Shown piece by piece: positions 23,515 through 31,854 of a stretch of 43,932 nucleotides of DNA. The notes beneath the pieces were generated by a model. That model was not told the DNA's origin. It made no database searches and saw only the letters and a program-made list of their open reading frames with translations. The stretch spans positions 1 through 43,932 of the IMG/VR virus record IMGVR_UViG_3300021594_000125. One strand, written 5' to 3'. The first letter of the stretch is position 1. The number at the start of each line of letters is the position of its first letter. Made by a program: the position numbers and the translations under genes. The stretch is from a virus.

Positions 23515-25335
23515 TTAACACTCTCCATAGTTTGCACCAACACCTGATTCACAGTTCAAGGGTAGTCCAATGGCCCACTCAGGTATCCATCGCATACAGG
23601 ATTCAACATACTCTTTAGCCTGGTATTGCTCTTCGATAGGCGCGATACAAGCAATTGCATCGTGGACAGTCAAGACCACGCGGTAGCGTTCTGCAATCTT
23701 CAACATCTGCTGACCAACCACAATTCTAGCCAATGCTTGCACCACATTCTCTATTACTTTCCCGCCGTAAATTTTTACCCACTCGTTCTTTCGGGCTTCG
23801 TATTCAAACCCACCATCCGATGTAGGCCGCAGATTGTTGTATTTAACATGGAGTCCTGACGGGAGCCGGATACCTTTGGCCCCTTCAACCATCAACACTT
23901 TGTGCTGACCAAGCGGAGCGTTCCTGTTTTTAAGAATCGCAGGTAACGAGTTCTGTCCTTCATACCACAACTGTTTAACCTTGAAGTTCCGTTCCCGATA
24001 AACCTGAATGATTCGCTCGGCTTCATGCTTCTCCAACTTAACCTTTTGCAACGCAAGCATATTCTTAAACTTCTCTGCGCCCATGCCGTAGCCGCAACCT
24101 AGCACAACAGTCTTGCCTATGAAGCGTTCATCCTTCGTTATATCTTCGGGGGGTTTGCTGTATATCGCTGACGCCATGATGCGATAAACATCTTCTCCTG
24201 TGCTGAATGCTTGGACTATGTCCTGCTGACCCGCCAACCATGCAAGCATACGAGCCTCAATCTGTGATGAGTCTGCATCAATAATCACATAGCCTTCGGG
24301 CGCACATATAGAGTTCTTCAGGGCTGATGAGCCTGTGCGTGAGGGTAAGTTCTGAAGATTCAAACTGTCTGCACCACCCCATCTGCCTGTGTGTGCGGCA
24401 TAGTATTTAAGTGGAACCGGCAAAGCGCCTCTGTTACCTATACCTATAAACCTCTCTGTGCGTGTTTCTTCAAGGGTGCTTTTAACGCCGAGCCTAGCCG
24501 CCACCGCAGTTTGCACCGCAACATCTTCATGGTTTTGCAAGGCAAGAAACTCTTTATCAGTCTTAGCAAATGCCAATGCTTCTTTGCCTGTGGTCGGACT
24601 GATTTTCATTGGGGGATCAACTCCACGCCCACGCAACCATTCTGCAAACTTGTTGTTGGACATGATAGTCTCTGTATCCAGGCCAGACGCAACAAGCAAC
24701 TTGTCCTTGAAGTCTCTGATCTGCGCTAAATGTTTAGTAAGTAAGTCAACATCCACCATGAGAACGGGTTCGGCAAACATCCGTATCGTTAGGTCAATCA
24801 GTTTTAGTTCCTGTCTTGGGAAGTCTAGCAACATCTTCTTGAATAACTTAAATGTAATGTCCACATCGTTACAACAATACAACCCATAGTTCCGTAGTTC
24901 GGATTTTGTGAAGTCATGTCTGCGCTTACCAATCGCACTCTCAACTTCTATGCCTTTCGTGCCAACGCCGTATAACTCAGCAAGTTTTGCCAACGACTTT
25001 GACTGCGTTGCGGGAAGTAAGGCTTGACCCATAGACATGGTATCTACCCAACCCAAAGGCACAATGCCAAAACGCCATACAAGAATGGCGGCATCAAACA
25101 TTGTGTTATGTGCAAGGACTAGTGAAGACGGCCAATCAAACTGCCCCAACCAATCCTTAACATCTTGGTGTGTGCCACTAAACCATTTGACATCTCCACC
25201 GTTCTCTTTAACTGCTACACCAATTACTTCAAACGAATCTGATCTTACATACTCCTCTGTCGTGATCTTGCTTAACGAATAGTCTCTGTCATAGTAAGTC
25301 TCAAAGTCTATCGTCAACAACTTTGTTGATGACAT
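23515..25335 (-). CDS. polA: Family A DNA polymerase with 3'-5' exonuclease
   Basis: The 606-residue enzyme has an N-terminal DEDD exonuclease (D10 and E12 in TIDFET, D81 in NTMFDAAIL, D157/D159 in CCNDVDI) and a polymerase domain. Motif A is DSSQIEAR (D355). Motif B is R404-x3-K408-x7-Y416-G417 and aligns without gaps to the E. coli O-helix, with Leu412 at the place of Phe762. Motif C is VHDA (H558-D559-A560), where HDE is usual. It lacks a 5' nuclease domain. GAGGAG precedes the ATG, which overlaps the VRR-NUC gene. It is the likely replicative polymerase, working with the PrimPol-helicase and SSB candidate. The Leu variant and HDA are genuine features of the sequence; their effects are inferred from family studies. 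Confidence 0.95.
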   Translation of the reverse strand: MSSTKLLTIDFETYYDRDYSLSKITTEEYVRSDSFEVIGVAVKENGGDVKWFSGTHQDVKDWLGQFDWPSSLVLAHNTMFDAAILVWRFGIVPLGWVDTMSMGQALLPATQSKSLAKLAELYGVGTKGIEVESAIGKRRHDFTKSELRNYGLYCCNDVDITFKLFKKMLLDFPRQELKLIDLTIRMFAEPVLMVDVDLLTKHLAQIRDFKDKLLVASGLDTETIMSNNKFAEWLRGRGVDPPMKISPTTGKEALAFAKTDKEFLALQNHEDVAVQTAVAARLGVKSTLEETRTERFIGIGNRGALPVPLKYYAAHTGRWGGADSLNLQNLPSRTGSSALKNSICAPEGYVIIDADSSQIEARMLAWLAGQQDIVQAFSTGEDVYRIMASAIYSKPPEDITKDERFIGKTVVLGCGYGMGAEKFKNMLALQKVKLEKHEAERIIQVYRERNFKVKQLWYEGQNSLPAILKNRNAPLGQHKVLMVEGAKGIRLPSGLHVKYNNLRPTSDGGFEYEARKNEWVKIYGGKVIENVVQALARIVVGQQMLKIAERYRVVLTVHDAIACIAPIEEQYQAKEYVESCMRWIPEWAIGLPLNCESGVGANYGEC

Positions 25336-25603
25336 TTTTTAACTCCTCTACATTCTCTGCGTTAATAACAACGGCGATACCCCCTTGGTCTTTAATACTT
25401 GCCAAGTTCTTTTGTTGCAACGCAGTAGGCTGATCCTTCGGCGTAGCCTTACATTCGATGGCTACAAACCGACCACGCACACAGGCAACAATATCGGGTA
25501 TTCCACTAGATCCGTAACCGGACATTACAGGGTAAAACCAATAGACACCATAACTGTCAAGCAGTTTGGTTACTCGCGTCTTTACTTTCTTCTCCGGAGT
25601 CAT
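25301..25603 (-). CDS. VRR-NUC domain nuclease
   Basis: The 100-residue protein is a stand-alone VRR-NUC (PD-(D/E)XK) fold: GIPDIVACVRGRFVAIECKA gives D37, E50 and K52 as catalytic residues, followed by QPTALQQKNLASIKDQGG and VVINAENVEELKNVI. Phage members act on branched or nicked DNA and can stand in for a junction resolvase. It overlaps the polymerase by 35 bases and the upstream gene by 47, so translation is coupled; its own ribosome site is weak. Confidence 0.9.
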   Translation of the reverse strand: MTPEKKVKTRVTKLLDSYGVYWFYPVMSGYGSSGIPDIVACVRGRFVAIECKATPKDQPTALQQKNLASIKDQGGIAVVINAENVEELKNVINKVVDDRL

Positions 25604-26435
25604 TTGGTTTTCTTAAGACTTTAAGATCGTTACCATACAAGAAGTATGAGTTTGCTTCAACCTTGACCCCAATATCTTCAAGCATTTCGTTGTGGGGTGC
25701 GATCCTCAACAGGGCAACCTTCTGCTGAACAAAGTCAGGCATAGCCTCAAAGGAATCGTATTCCTCGACTCTATTTTCATTATTACCATAGATATTCAGG
25801 ATCCACCGATCATTAACATTGAAAGCGACTATCTGCATGGCTCCATTGACACCATTGTAGTTATCCCGCACCCAATGAGAAAGCGTGCGTAACTCTCTGT
25901 ATTCCTTGACTCCAGCACAAAACTTTTCGCCAAGCATAGCATGAGGAATCTTATTCTCAAAGTAATCTAATACTTTGTTCATGTCGTTATGCAGTAACTC
26001 TGTCCAACAACTTCTTGCTTTTTCTTCTGCTCTACGCATTTCATAATACAACTTGTGTCTACCAGCACTTACTATTTCATCTGCACGCTCTTGAAAAGTA
26101 AACGGCCTTACAAATTGATCGACTATATTAGTAATCAACTTAACTTTTTTGGTTCGCTTCTCGTCTCTAGGACTGCGTTCATTTTTAATCAAGCGAGACT
26201 CTGCAACAAATATATGTTCATCCGCATTCATATGTTGATGATCATTGATCCACAATCTAGCAAACGCTTTATCAGGGTGAACATCTGTAAAAAGATTTAG
26301 GGATATGATCAACTCCGGATCAGCGTCACTTCGTTTGCTTGTCCTGTAACCTTTTACAGTTATGTTGGAGTATCGCTTGTTCAAGCGATCAACTGCAACT
26401 TGAAGTTTGGGATGTAATTGTGCGTTAGTTTTCAT
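25557..26435 (-). CDS. Unknown protein, 292 residues
   Basis: No family was recognised. The sequence begins MKTNAQLHPKLQVAVDRLNK and is mixed alpha/beta and charged. The centre (RRAEEKARSCWTELLHNDM) is helical, and the end, after AHNEMLEDIGVKVEANSYF-like text, has a Ser/Asp-rich tail. It has no signal or membrane segment. The ATG follows AAAGGAAAACACC, the leader shared with other genes of this block. It lies between two unknowns and VRR-NUC. Its placement with replication genes suggests a DNA-metabolism accessory role (inference). Confidence 0.6.
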   Translation of the reverse strand: MKTNAQLHPKLQVAVDRLNKRYSNITVKGYRTSKRSDADPELIISLNLFTDVHPDKAFARLWINDHQHMNADEHIFVAESRLIKNERSPRDEKRTKKVKLITNIVDQFVRPFTFQERADEIVSAGRHKLYYEMRRAEEKARSCWTELLHNDMNKVLDYFENKIPHAMLGEKFCAGVKEYRELRTLSHWVRDNYNGVNGAMQIVAFNVNDRWILNIYGNNENRVEEYDSFEAMPDFVQQKVALLRIAPHNEMLEDIGVKVEANSYFLYGNDLKVLRKPNDSGEESKDASNQTA

Positions 26436-26453
26436 GGTGTTTTCCTTTCTTAG

Positions 26454-27299
26454 TTATCGAATGATTGTGGTGTTCGGCACATCGCGCATTTCATAGACTA
26501 TGTCTTTGTGCTTATCTTTAATCCATGAATAAATGGCAGACTTCAAATCGTAGGTGTGGCATCTGTAACCATCTTCGTAATAGCGATACTTAGCATTATT
26601 ACCTACCAAGTTATTGAAGGCAGACGCAAAAATATCAGGTGCAGACTCCATAGTTTTATTGGCAACTAACCTAAGCAATTCGGGATTCATACCACCATAA
26701 GTTTTCCGATATGTTTCTACATCTTCTTCGGAATACGAGCCGCCTGATAGTTTGTTCATAACTTCAATATACTTAATGAAGTCTTTATACTGCTTGATGA
26801 TGGGCAAATACTTGTCGCGCACCACATAATGCTTCTGCTCTACAACAAGTTTCCCTTCAAGAATGTAATCAAGTCCTTGTTCTGTCTTGACACATTTCAA
26901 AGTCAATGGGTTGTCATCGGTAACAGGGTATTGAATATGCTTTGTCTTGTCATACAAATACCATTTGTGTCTAGAAGCGTATCTAACTTTGAATCTATTC
27001 TTGAACATAGCACCAACTAATTGCCTAGTGTTCAAAGGCCAACGACCTACAAAGAAAGTGATTCTGTTATTAGGATAAAACCTAACACACACATCGCTTG
27101 CATAAGTGCCTACATCAATGGTGTGTTTCGGTTCGTTTGGGAATTTACTTTTGTCAGTAAACGCAATCCACCTTGCATGGTAATATCGGCGTGCGCCCAA
27201 CGGGCGGATACCATTTGTCCCACGAATAGGGTTAACTGCATTTACGAATGTGTCAGCGTCTGCATAACACACCATCTTTGGAACATCGTAGACTATCAT
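26454..27299 (-). CDS. Unknown protein, 281 residues
   Basis: No family was recognised. It is rich in Tyr, Lys and Asp and has many short strands (IVYDVPKMVCYADADTFVNA, CVRFYPNNRITFFVGRWP). The later part is helical (DKYLPIIKQYKDFIKYIEVM). It has no visible catalytic signature or membrane segment. AAAGGAG lies eight bases before the ATG. Two consecutive large unknowns directly downstream of the MoxR/VWA/DUF3150 set could be its targets or partners. Confidence 0.6.
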   Translation of the reverse strand: MIVYDVPKMVCYADADTFVNAVNPIRGTNGIRPLGARRYYHARWIAFTDKSKFPNEPKHTIDVGTYASDVCVRFYPNNRITFFVGRWPLNTRQLVGAMFKNRFKVRYASRHKWYLYDKTKHIQYPVTDDNPLTLKCVKTEQGLDYILEGKLVVEQKHYVVRDKYLPIIKQYKDFIKYIEVMNKLSGGSYSEEDVETYRKTYGGMNPELLRLVANKTMESAPDIFASAFNNLVGNNAKYRYYEDGYRCHTYDLKSAIYSWIKDKHKDIVYEMRDVPNTTIIR

Positions 27300-27311
27300 T
27301 TCATACTCCTT

Positions 27312-28178
27312 TCAAAAAGACATACGCTTAAGAATGTCATCAACTTCAGACTTCACATGATTGCGTGTATCAGTTTCCTCACGCAATTCCTTAGCGGAGA
27401 TACCGAACATGGCTTTCTCCAATTGCTTACGGGACTTCTCCAACTCAGGATCGTTGGTAATGTTCATGCACTTCAACATATCAATCAGTTCGATTGCGTT
27501 GTCTACCAATGAATCACGGAAGATCTTCTTGTTCTCATCTTCTGCGTAATCCAAGCGTTCACTCATGCGAGTCAAGCACTCATGCAAACGGCTCCATGCA
27601 TCTTTCATAGCAGTCTGCACTCGTGCATCGAACTGAGACTCATACCTACCAACAAGTTCTTGTATTCCTTCGTTACTAATATCAACGCGAAAGTCACCCG
27701 ACTGTGGGACAGGCGTGTATTCATACTTGAAGTAAAACTTATGAGCGATTACATCAGGAAGCGGATAGTCCTCACGATTGAATAACTCACCGAGAGTAAA
27801 AGCCGCCGCAGTAATCATGTTGTTATAGTCACCAAGGAACTTGTTCTTGAGTGCATCAAACTCAGTTTCAAACTGACGCATCTTTGTGTTGTATTCCATG
27901 AAGCGACCCATGACTAGCAACCTAGTGCCTGAATCCGACCAAGGCAAAGTGTTGTTGTAGTGATAGGTTCGGACTTGGGTTACAAACTTCTGAATCTCGT
28001 CAAGCGCATTGTCGCCTGCAAATAACTTCTTATGAAAGTTACCTGCCCTAGCCTTGGTGTTCTTGGCTATATCAATCTCTTCCGACACACGCTTGTCGTT
28101 CTTACGCGCAGTCCATATGGCGATGTTCAAATCCACCAACACGGAACTTGATGAAATGCTTGTGACTTCTTGGTTCAT
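27312..28178 (-). CDS. DUF3150-like protein
   Basis: The ATG at 28178, after AAAGGAGAAACACC, gives 288 residues; the frame extends to 28247 inside the VWA gene. The pattern LVDLNIAIWTARKNDKRVSE...NFHKKLFAGD...LDEIQKFV...RTYHYNNTLPWSDSGTRLL and YEYTPVPQSGDFRVDI fits DUF3150, a family usually encoded beside MoxR-type AAA ATPases and VWA proteins. The rest is helical. Function is unknown; the fixed neighbourhood suggests it is the substrate or adaptor of the ATPase/VWA pair. Confidence 0.8.
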   Translation of the reverse strand: MNQEVTSISSSSVLVDLNIAIWTARKNDKRVSEEIDIAKNTKARAGNFHKKLFAGDNALDEIQKFVTQVRTYHYNNTLPWSDSGTRLLVMGRFMEYNTKMRQFETEFDALKNKFLGDYNNMITAAAFTLGELFNREDYPLPDVIAHKFYFKYEYTPVPQSGDFRVDISNEGIQELVGRYESQFDARVQTAMKDAWSRLHECLTRMSERLDYAEDENKKIFRDSLVDNAIELIDMLKCMNITNDPELEKSRKQLEKAMFGISAKELREETDTRNHVKSEVDDILKRMSF

Positions 28179-28191
28179 GGTGTTTCTCCTT

Positions 28192-29472
28192 TCATTTAAC
28201 ATAGACAACTTGACCATGCGTAGGCATAGCCTTGTTATCGCCAACAACTACCCACAACACAGGTGCATTGATACCATGTGGATCACCCCACCCTGGCACA
28301 TACCCATCAGTTAGAACTACGATTGCGTCAGGCGGAACGGAACTCGGTTCCTTTCGCAAATAGTCAAACACACAGGCAGGGTCTGTTCCACCACCGCCAC
28401 TCATCTTTATATCCATCATCGTCTCACCCGCATCACGCTCAAATCGTTTGTGCGATTCAACTTCGGTATCCCACGCCAATACATCAAGGATTTCGGGATT
28501 GACTTCGGTTCGTATGGATTCCAACTGCGAGAAGAACTCTTGCCTCAGATCATGGTTCACAGATCCTGAAACATCTGTTGCACCAACGATGCGAGAGGTT
28601 GTCTCGCTGTATGCGCTAGGCATATATATGCCAAGATGTTGTAGCCTCTTGTTCGGTTGACGATAAGTAGAAAGATCCTTGCCTGCCATCGTAGCCTTCA
28701 CAAAGTCACGCATTACATCACGCCAATCCACATATGGCTCAAGCAACTCTTCCAAACCCAACTCGGAATCACCACGACCAATGCCATACTTCTTGCAAAG
28801 ATCTTTGGACAACATCTGACCTTGGCGTATTGCTTGGTCAATCTGAGAACGCAACTGATCCTTCTCGGCTTGCGTCATGTTGTTATCCATAATCTTTTCG
28901 TGATTGTCGAGTGCCGATGGACTATCGGTGTTTGCTTTTGGATTACTTGGCGGTTGCGTTGAGGGTTTGTCCTTCCCACCATCATTGTTGTTCTTAGATG
29001 GGCTATTGGGCGGCGGCTTTTGTTGAGACTTGAGAATCCGATACACAGATCCTGCATCCATGCCACGGAACTGCTCGTCATAGATACCACCAATAGTCGG
29101 GAACTTCACGATGCGATCAAACTGTCCGACAGGTGCGCCCCAATCTTCAATCATTAGATTGATAACTGCATCGCACGCAACACCCGCAGTCTCTGCATCT
29201 TCATTAAACAAATGATTCCATATAGTCCCATGCTGAAACATCTTGTGGAAGTTCTCATGCGCTACGACAAAGCACAACTCCTGATCATCTAACTGATCAA
29301 CAAACTCAGGGTCATACCACTCGTTGCGACCATCGGTGCAGGCGGTTCCCCACCCTTCCTCGACAGTTACCTTACCCATCAACATGATGCCGGACAGGGC
29401 GGCAAACTTCGGATGCGTCATCAAGGCAACCCTTGCTTTCGCAACCCGTTGTTCAGGTGTTAATTTACTCAT
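28192..29472 (-). CDS. VWA-like protein with metallopeptidase-type N-terminus
   Basis: The 426-residue protein has an N-terminal HExxH motif, H72-E73-N-F-H76 (LCFVVAHENFHKMF), typical of the DUF2201 putative metallopeptidases. A disordered linker (about 150-195) is followed by a VWA-like domain with MIDAS residues D300-x-S302-x-S304 (ATDVSGSV), T363 (GGGGTD) and D389 (VVLTDGY). VWA domains bind metal and partner proteins and in MoxR systems pair with the AAA ATPase. AAGGAAGG precedes the ATG. The dispersed dyad lies inside the gene (28339-28351), encoding EPSSV just before the last VWA strand. Whether the peptidase is active is unknown. Confidence 0.85.
   Translation of the reverse strand: MSKLTPEQRVAKARVALMTHPKFAALSGIMLMGKVTVEEGWGTACTDGRNEWYDPEFVDQLDDQELCFVVAHENFHKMFQHGTIWNHLFNEDAETAGVACDAVINLMIEDWGAPVGQFDRIVKFPTIGGIYDEQFRGMDAGSVYRILKSQQKPPPNSPSKNNNDGGKDKPSTQPPSNPKANTDSPSALDNHEKIMDNNMTQAEKDQLRSQIDQAIRQGQMLSKDLCKKYGIGRGDSELGLEELLEPYVDWRDVMRDFVKATMAGKDLSTYRQPNKRLQHLGIYMPSAYSETTSRIVGATDVSGSVNHDLRQEFFSQLESIRTEVNPEILDVLAWDTEVESHKRFERDAGETMMDIKMSGGGGTDPACVFDYLRKEPSSVPPDAIVVLTDGYVPGWGDPHGINAPVLWVVVGDNKAMPTHGQVVYVK
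28339..28351. repeat. Dispersed dyad, copy 2, inside the VWA gene
   Basis: Exact 13-base core GGAACTCGGTTCC within the coding sequence, translated on the - strand as EPSSV in a loop of the VWA domain. An extra GGAAC directly precedes it. Confidence 0.9.
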
Positions 29473-29492
29473 AGTGCCTTCCTTTCTTGAAT

Positions 29493-29505
29493 GGAACTCG
29501 GTTCC
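29493..29505. repeat. Dispersed dyad, copy 3, in the VWA gene leader
   Basis: Exact core in the 39-base gap between the AAA ATPase gene and the VWA gene start, 20 bases before the VWA ATG. Confidence 0.9.
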
Positions 29506-29511
29506 GTTGGA

Positions 29512-30597
29512 CTACTTAACATCGGGCAACATCCAATGATTCTCGACTGCCCACTTTGCAAACTCTATGTTACGACTTGCAAACTCCCGCTTGTCCTTGA
29601 TCTTGTAAAGATTAGTGCCGAACAACGCTTGTGATTCTCTCGGCAATCGCTTCATGTATTTCACGATTGCAGTCAGGTTAGCCTTGTCTGCACGCATCAT
29701 CGCTTGTTGCACCAAGATACAGACAGCGATTGGATTCTCAGGAACCTTGCAGTTGTTGGGATCACGCTCAATCACAGCCCAATCTTCAAGTTCTTTCTCC
29801 ACAGTAGAGTAGGCTTGAATATCTGCCGCCGCGCTTGGCCCCAACACACCGACCAAGTTTGCATGGATAAGATGTTCAGGCAGTTGATCACGCTTGTGCA
29901 TAATGATTGATGCACGGGCCAATGAACGGGGCGCAACGAACGACCGCTTCGGTAACTGCGGGAAAAAGATATACGGGTTAGGTGGCACGCCGTTCTTAAA
30001 GTCCTTGTCGCTGAAGTCCGTATACGACTGAAGACAATGCGGGTTCTTGGTAGCCCACGCCATCAAAGTCGGATGTTGATTGTTTGATCGACCCCACTCG
30101 CACCACTCTTCTGCATTCGGCTTGCGAACATTCAGCCAATCAATACGAGAGATAAAGTGTGGTGGCATATTGTCGCCAACACCATCGCCACTCAGGTTAC
30201 CCGTAGCAAACACGACAGACTTGGTAGTCAGGTGCTTGTCATACAGACGCCTATCGTTGAATGTTGGCATCAACATATTCATCACAGGGCGGGGAGACTT
30301 GGTCAGCTCGTCTAGCAACATGACAACATCTTTACCCTTGTGCATTCCAAAGCGTGCGTTCGGCAGAAACTCCGTGCATCCCGCTTCTTTGTCCTGATAC
30401 GGAGTGCCGAGGTCGCCCAACTCAAGAGTCGCACAGTCAATCGGCGCATACTCATAGCCCAACTCTGCGGCAATCTCTTGACCCATAGCAGTTTTGCCAA
30501 TGCCAGGCTCACCGCATAGGAATATCGGAACATCTGCGCCGAACTCCAAGACAGACCGCTTGGCTTCGGCTAGAGATACTGTTTGCATTTCAATCAT
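29512..30597 (-). CDS. MoxR-type AAA+ ATPase
   Basis: The 361-residue ATPase has Walker A GEPGIGKT (29-36), Walker B VVMLLDE (91-97) and a sensor-like VVFATGN. The segment between them, EFLPNARFGMHKGKD, resembles the MoxR/CbbQ/NorQ family. Its ring would remodel a partner through the VWA protein encoded directly downstream (transcription order ATPase, VWA, DUF3150). AAAGGAAACACACC precedes the ATG. MoxR modules usually activate or assemble metalloenzymes or complexes; the phage target is not known. Confidence 0.9.
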   Translation of the reverse strand: MIEMQTVSLAEAKRSVLEFGADVPIFLCGEPGIGKTAMGQEIAAELGYEYAPIDCATLELGDLGTPYQDKEAGCTEFLPNARFGMHKGKDVVMLLDELTKSPRPVMNMLMPTFNDRRLYDKHLTTKSVVFATGNLSGDGVGDNMPPHFISRIDWLNVRKPNAEEWCEWGRSNNQHPTLMAWATKNPHCLQSYTDFSDKDFKNGVPPNPYIFFPQLPKRSFVAPRSLARASIIMHKRDQLPEHLIHANLVGVLGPSAAADIQAYSTVEKELEDWAVIERDPNNCKVPENPIAVCILVQQAMMRADKANLTAIVKYMKRLPRESQALFGTNLYKIKDKREFASRNIEFAKWAVENHWMLPDVK

Positions 30598-30617
30598 GGT
30601 GTGTTTCCTTTCTTGGT

Positions 30618-31055
30618 TTAGTTAGATTTTGAAATACGGGTTACAAGACCCTCAAGGTATCGAATGATAGCCTGCTGATCCTTGATCTCGTTATACAGAT
30701 CTCGGTTCTTAACAAGCAATTCAGCAACATCAAAACTACGAGGCGGGACAAACTTAGCCTTGGGATCAAACTGAGTGAACGCATTCATCTGCTCACCTGA
30801 TATCGGTTTGGCTTTAACATCTTTCTTCGTCTTGCCGCCCCTGATATACGGCCCAACTTTCTGCAACTTCTTGGGGTGATGCGGTGTCTTGCGAACATAG
30901 GCACGGACTTTCTCCTTCGCTTGTTGTTTAAGTTTATGTCGGATGTTGTAGATCCGACTCTTTGATACGCCAACTGTCTCGGCAATCTCTTCGGTTGGCA
31001 TTCCCTTTTGCAAGGCATTGATTACTGCAATAACTTTTTGGCTTTTCGGTTTCAT
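30618..31055 (-). CDS. HTH DNA-binding protein with C-terminal coiled coil
   Basis: The 145-residue protein has an N-terminal helix-turn-helix (ALQKGMPTEEIAETVGVSKS, then RIYNIRHKLKQQ) of the resolvase/homeodomain-like kind. A Lys-rich linker follows, and then a C-terminal helix (LLVKNRDLYNEIKDQQAIIR) that could dimerise it. GGAGGT precedes the ATG. It lies directly upstream of the MoxR trio, so it may regulate it or bind the dispersed dyads (inference). Confidence 0.7.
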   Translation of the reverse strand: MKPKSQKVIAVINALQKGMPTEEIAETVGVSKSRIYNIRHKLKQQAKEKVRAYVRKTPHHPKKLQKVGPYIRGGKTKKDVKAKPISGEQMNAFTQFDPKAKFVPPRSFDVAELLVKNRDLYNEIKDQQAIIRYLEGLVTRISKSN

Positions 31056-31059
31056 GGCA

Positions 31060-31230
31060 TTACCTCCAAATAAAAATGATTAAGTGAATAGTTAAATAGA
31101 TCATCAACGCAACGACTAACCAATACGCTAACTGATCCGACTTCATGCGGTCATCTTTATAAAAGATGTTCCGTTGAACTGCACTTCTGAACGGAACTCG
31201 GTTCCGCCCGTTTGGCAGACTGCTTCTCAT
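31060..31230 (-). CDS. Small membrane protein carrying the dyad in its 5' part
   Basis: A 56-codon frame starts at the ATG at 31230 with AAAGGAG seven bases before it and stops seven bases from the next gene's start. The N-terminus is Arg-rich (MRSSLPNGRNRVPFRS, part of which is encoded by the dyad). The end is one transmembrane helix (LAYWLVVALMIYLTIHLIIF). A shorter 28-residue version from an inner ATG is possible. It overlaps a second hydrophobic frame (31157-31323). Function unknown. Confidence 0.5.
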   Translation of the reverse strand: MRSSLPNGRNRVPFRSAVQRNIFYKDDRMKSDQLAYWLVVALMIYLTIHLIIFIWR

Positions 31231-31323
31231 TACGACTCTCCTTTCTTATATCAAGGTAAATAACAACTGCTACTCCAAACAAAACTACAACTGCAAACCA
31301 TGCAACAGATTGTGCGGCTTCAT
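31157..31323 (-). pseudogene. Hydrophobic frame without a usable start, possibly disrupted
   Basis: On the - strand a frame reads AAQSVAWFAVVVLFGVAVVI followed by YLDIRKESRNEKQ and ends at 31157. This is a well-formed transmembrane helix with a positively charged tail. It has no ATG or GTG. The only ATG, at 31323, is one frame off and stops after 12 codons. A one-base insertion near the start would join them as MKP/AQSVAW. It may be a small membrane gene with a frameshift, a sequencing or assembly error, or a non-standard start. Confidence 0.35.
31193..31205. repeat. Dispersed dyad, copy 4, inside small membrane gene
   Basis: Exact core, extended to CGGAAC-TCG-GTTCCG. A further half site, GTTCCGTT at 31169-31176, lies 14 bases to its left as an inverted partner of AACGGAAC. 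Confidence 0.9.
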
Positions 31324-31514
31324 GTGTTTAACCACCGCACAAGACCTTTTTTATCAGTCGGGATGACTCTCAATTCCGGCTCAAGCGCAAACACATCGTC
31401 ATCACCCCCTGTGCCTATTAATTCTTTTATGAACTTTTTAGCCTCTGCTTTAGTGGCAAACCACTCATTTACCCAACTATCATAATCTTGATACTGCACT
31501 CTATAAATTTTCAT
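31320..31514 (-). CDS. Small protein of unknown function, 64 residues
   Basis: The ATG at 31514 follows GAGGAGG and overlaps the end of the DUF2591-like gene by 14 bases; the frame extends to 31547 but without a better start. The product begins MKIYRVQYQDYDSWVNEWFA and continues KAEAKKFIKELI, a beta-alpha arrangement. It has no known motif. Confidence 0.65.
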   Translation of the reverse strand: MKIYRVQYQDYDSWVNEWFATKAEAKKFIKELIGTGGDDDVFALEPELRVIPTDKKGLVRWLNT

Positions 31515-31854
31515 CACACACCTCCTCGGGAACCTCCACTTCTTCACCTAACTTACTAAATACATAGCACCTCATGGCGGCGATTAGGGGGGTTGCTCCT
31601 AACGAATATGTTCGACAGTCGGAAGATAACGCCAAAAGATGCGTGTCATAACACTGATCAAGACTTATCTTCTCCCGCTCAATGATCGGCCCACCATGCT
31701 CCCAATCTTCTGAGGGTCTATAAAGATCTCCATAGGTTATGTTAGGGGTAATCAGGAACAACAGACCACACTCAAACTTAACTTGTTTATCTTCAGCCTT
31801 CGCCACGGCCCAATCCAACTGCGCACCGCTTAACTCACTTGTTTTTACTTTCAT
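31501..31854 (-). CDS. DUF2591-like phage protein
   Basis: The 117-residue protein opens with MKVKTSELSGAQLDWAVAKA and carries WEHGGPIIEREKISL and TPLIAAMRCYVFSKLGEEVE, the conserved order of the DUF2591 family, widespread in phages of Gram-negative hosts. The function of the family is not established. It overlaps both neighbours and belongs to a run of small early genes. Confidence 0.8.
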   Translation of the reverse strand: MKVKTSELSGAQLDWAVAKAEDKQVKFECGLLFLITPNITYGDLYRPSEDWEHGGPIIEREKISLDQCYDTHLLALSSDCRTYSLGATPLIAAMRCYVFSKLGEEVEVPEEVCDENL

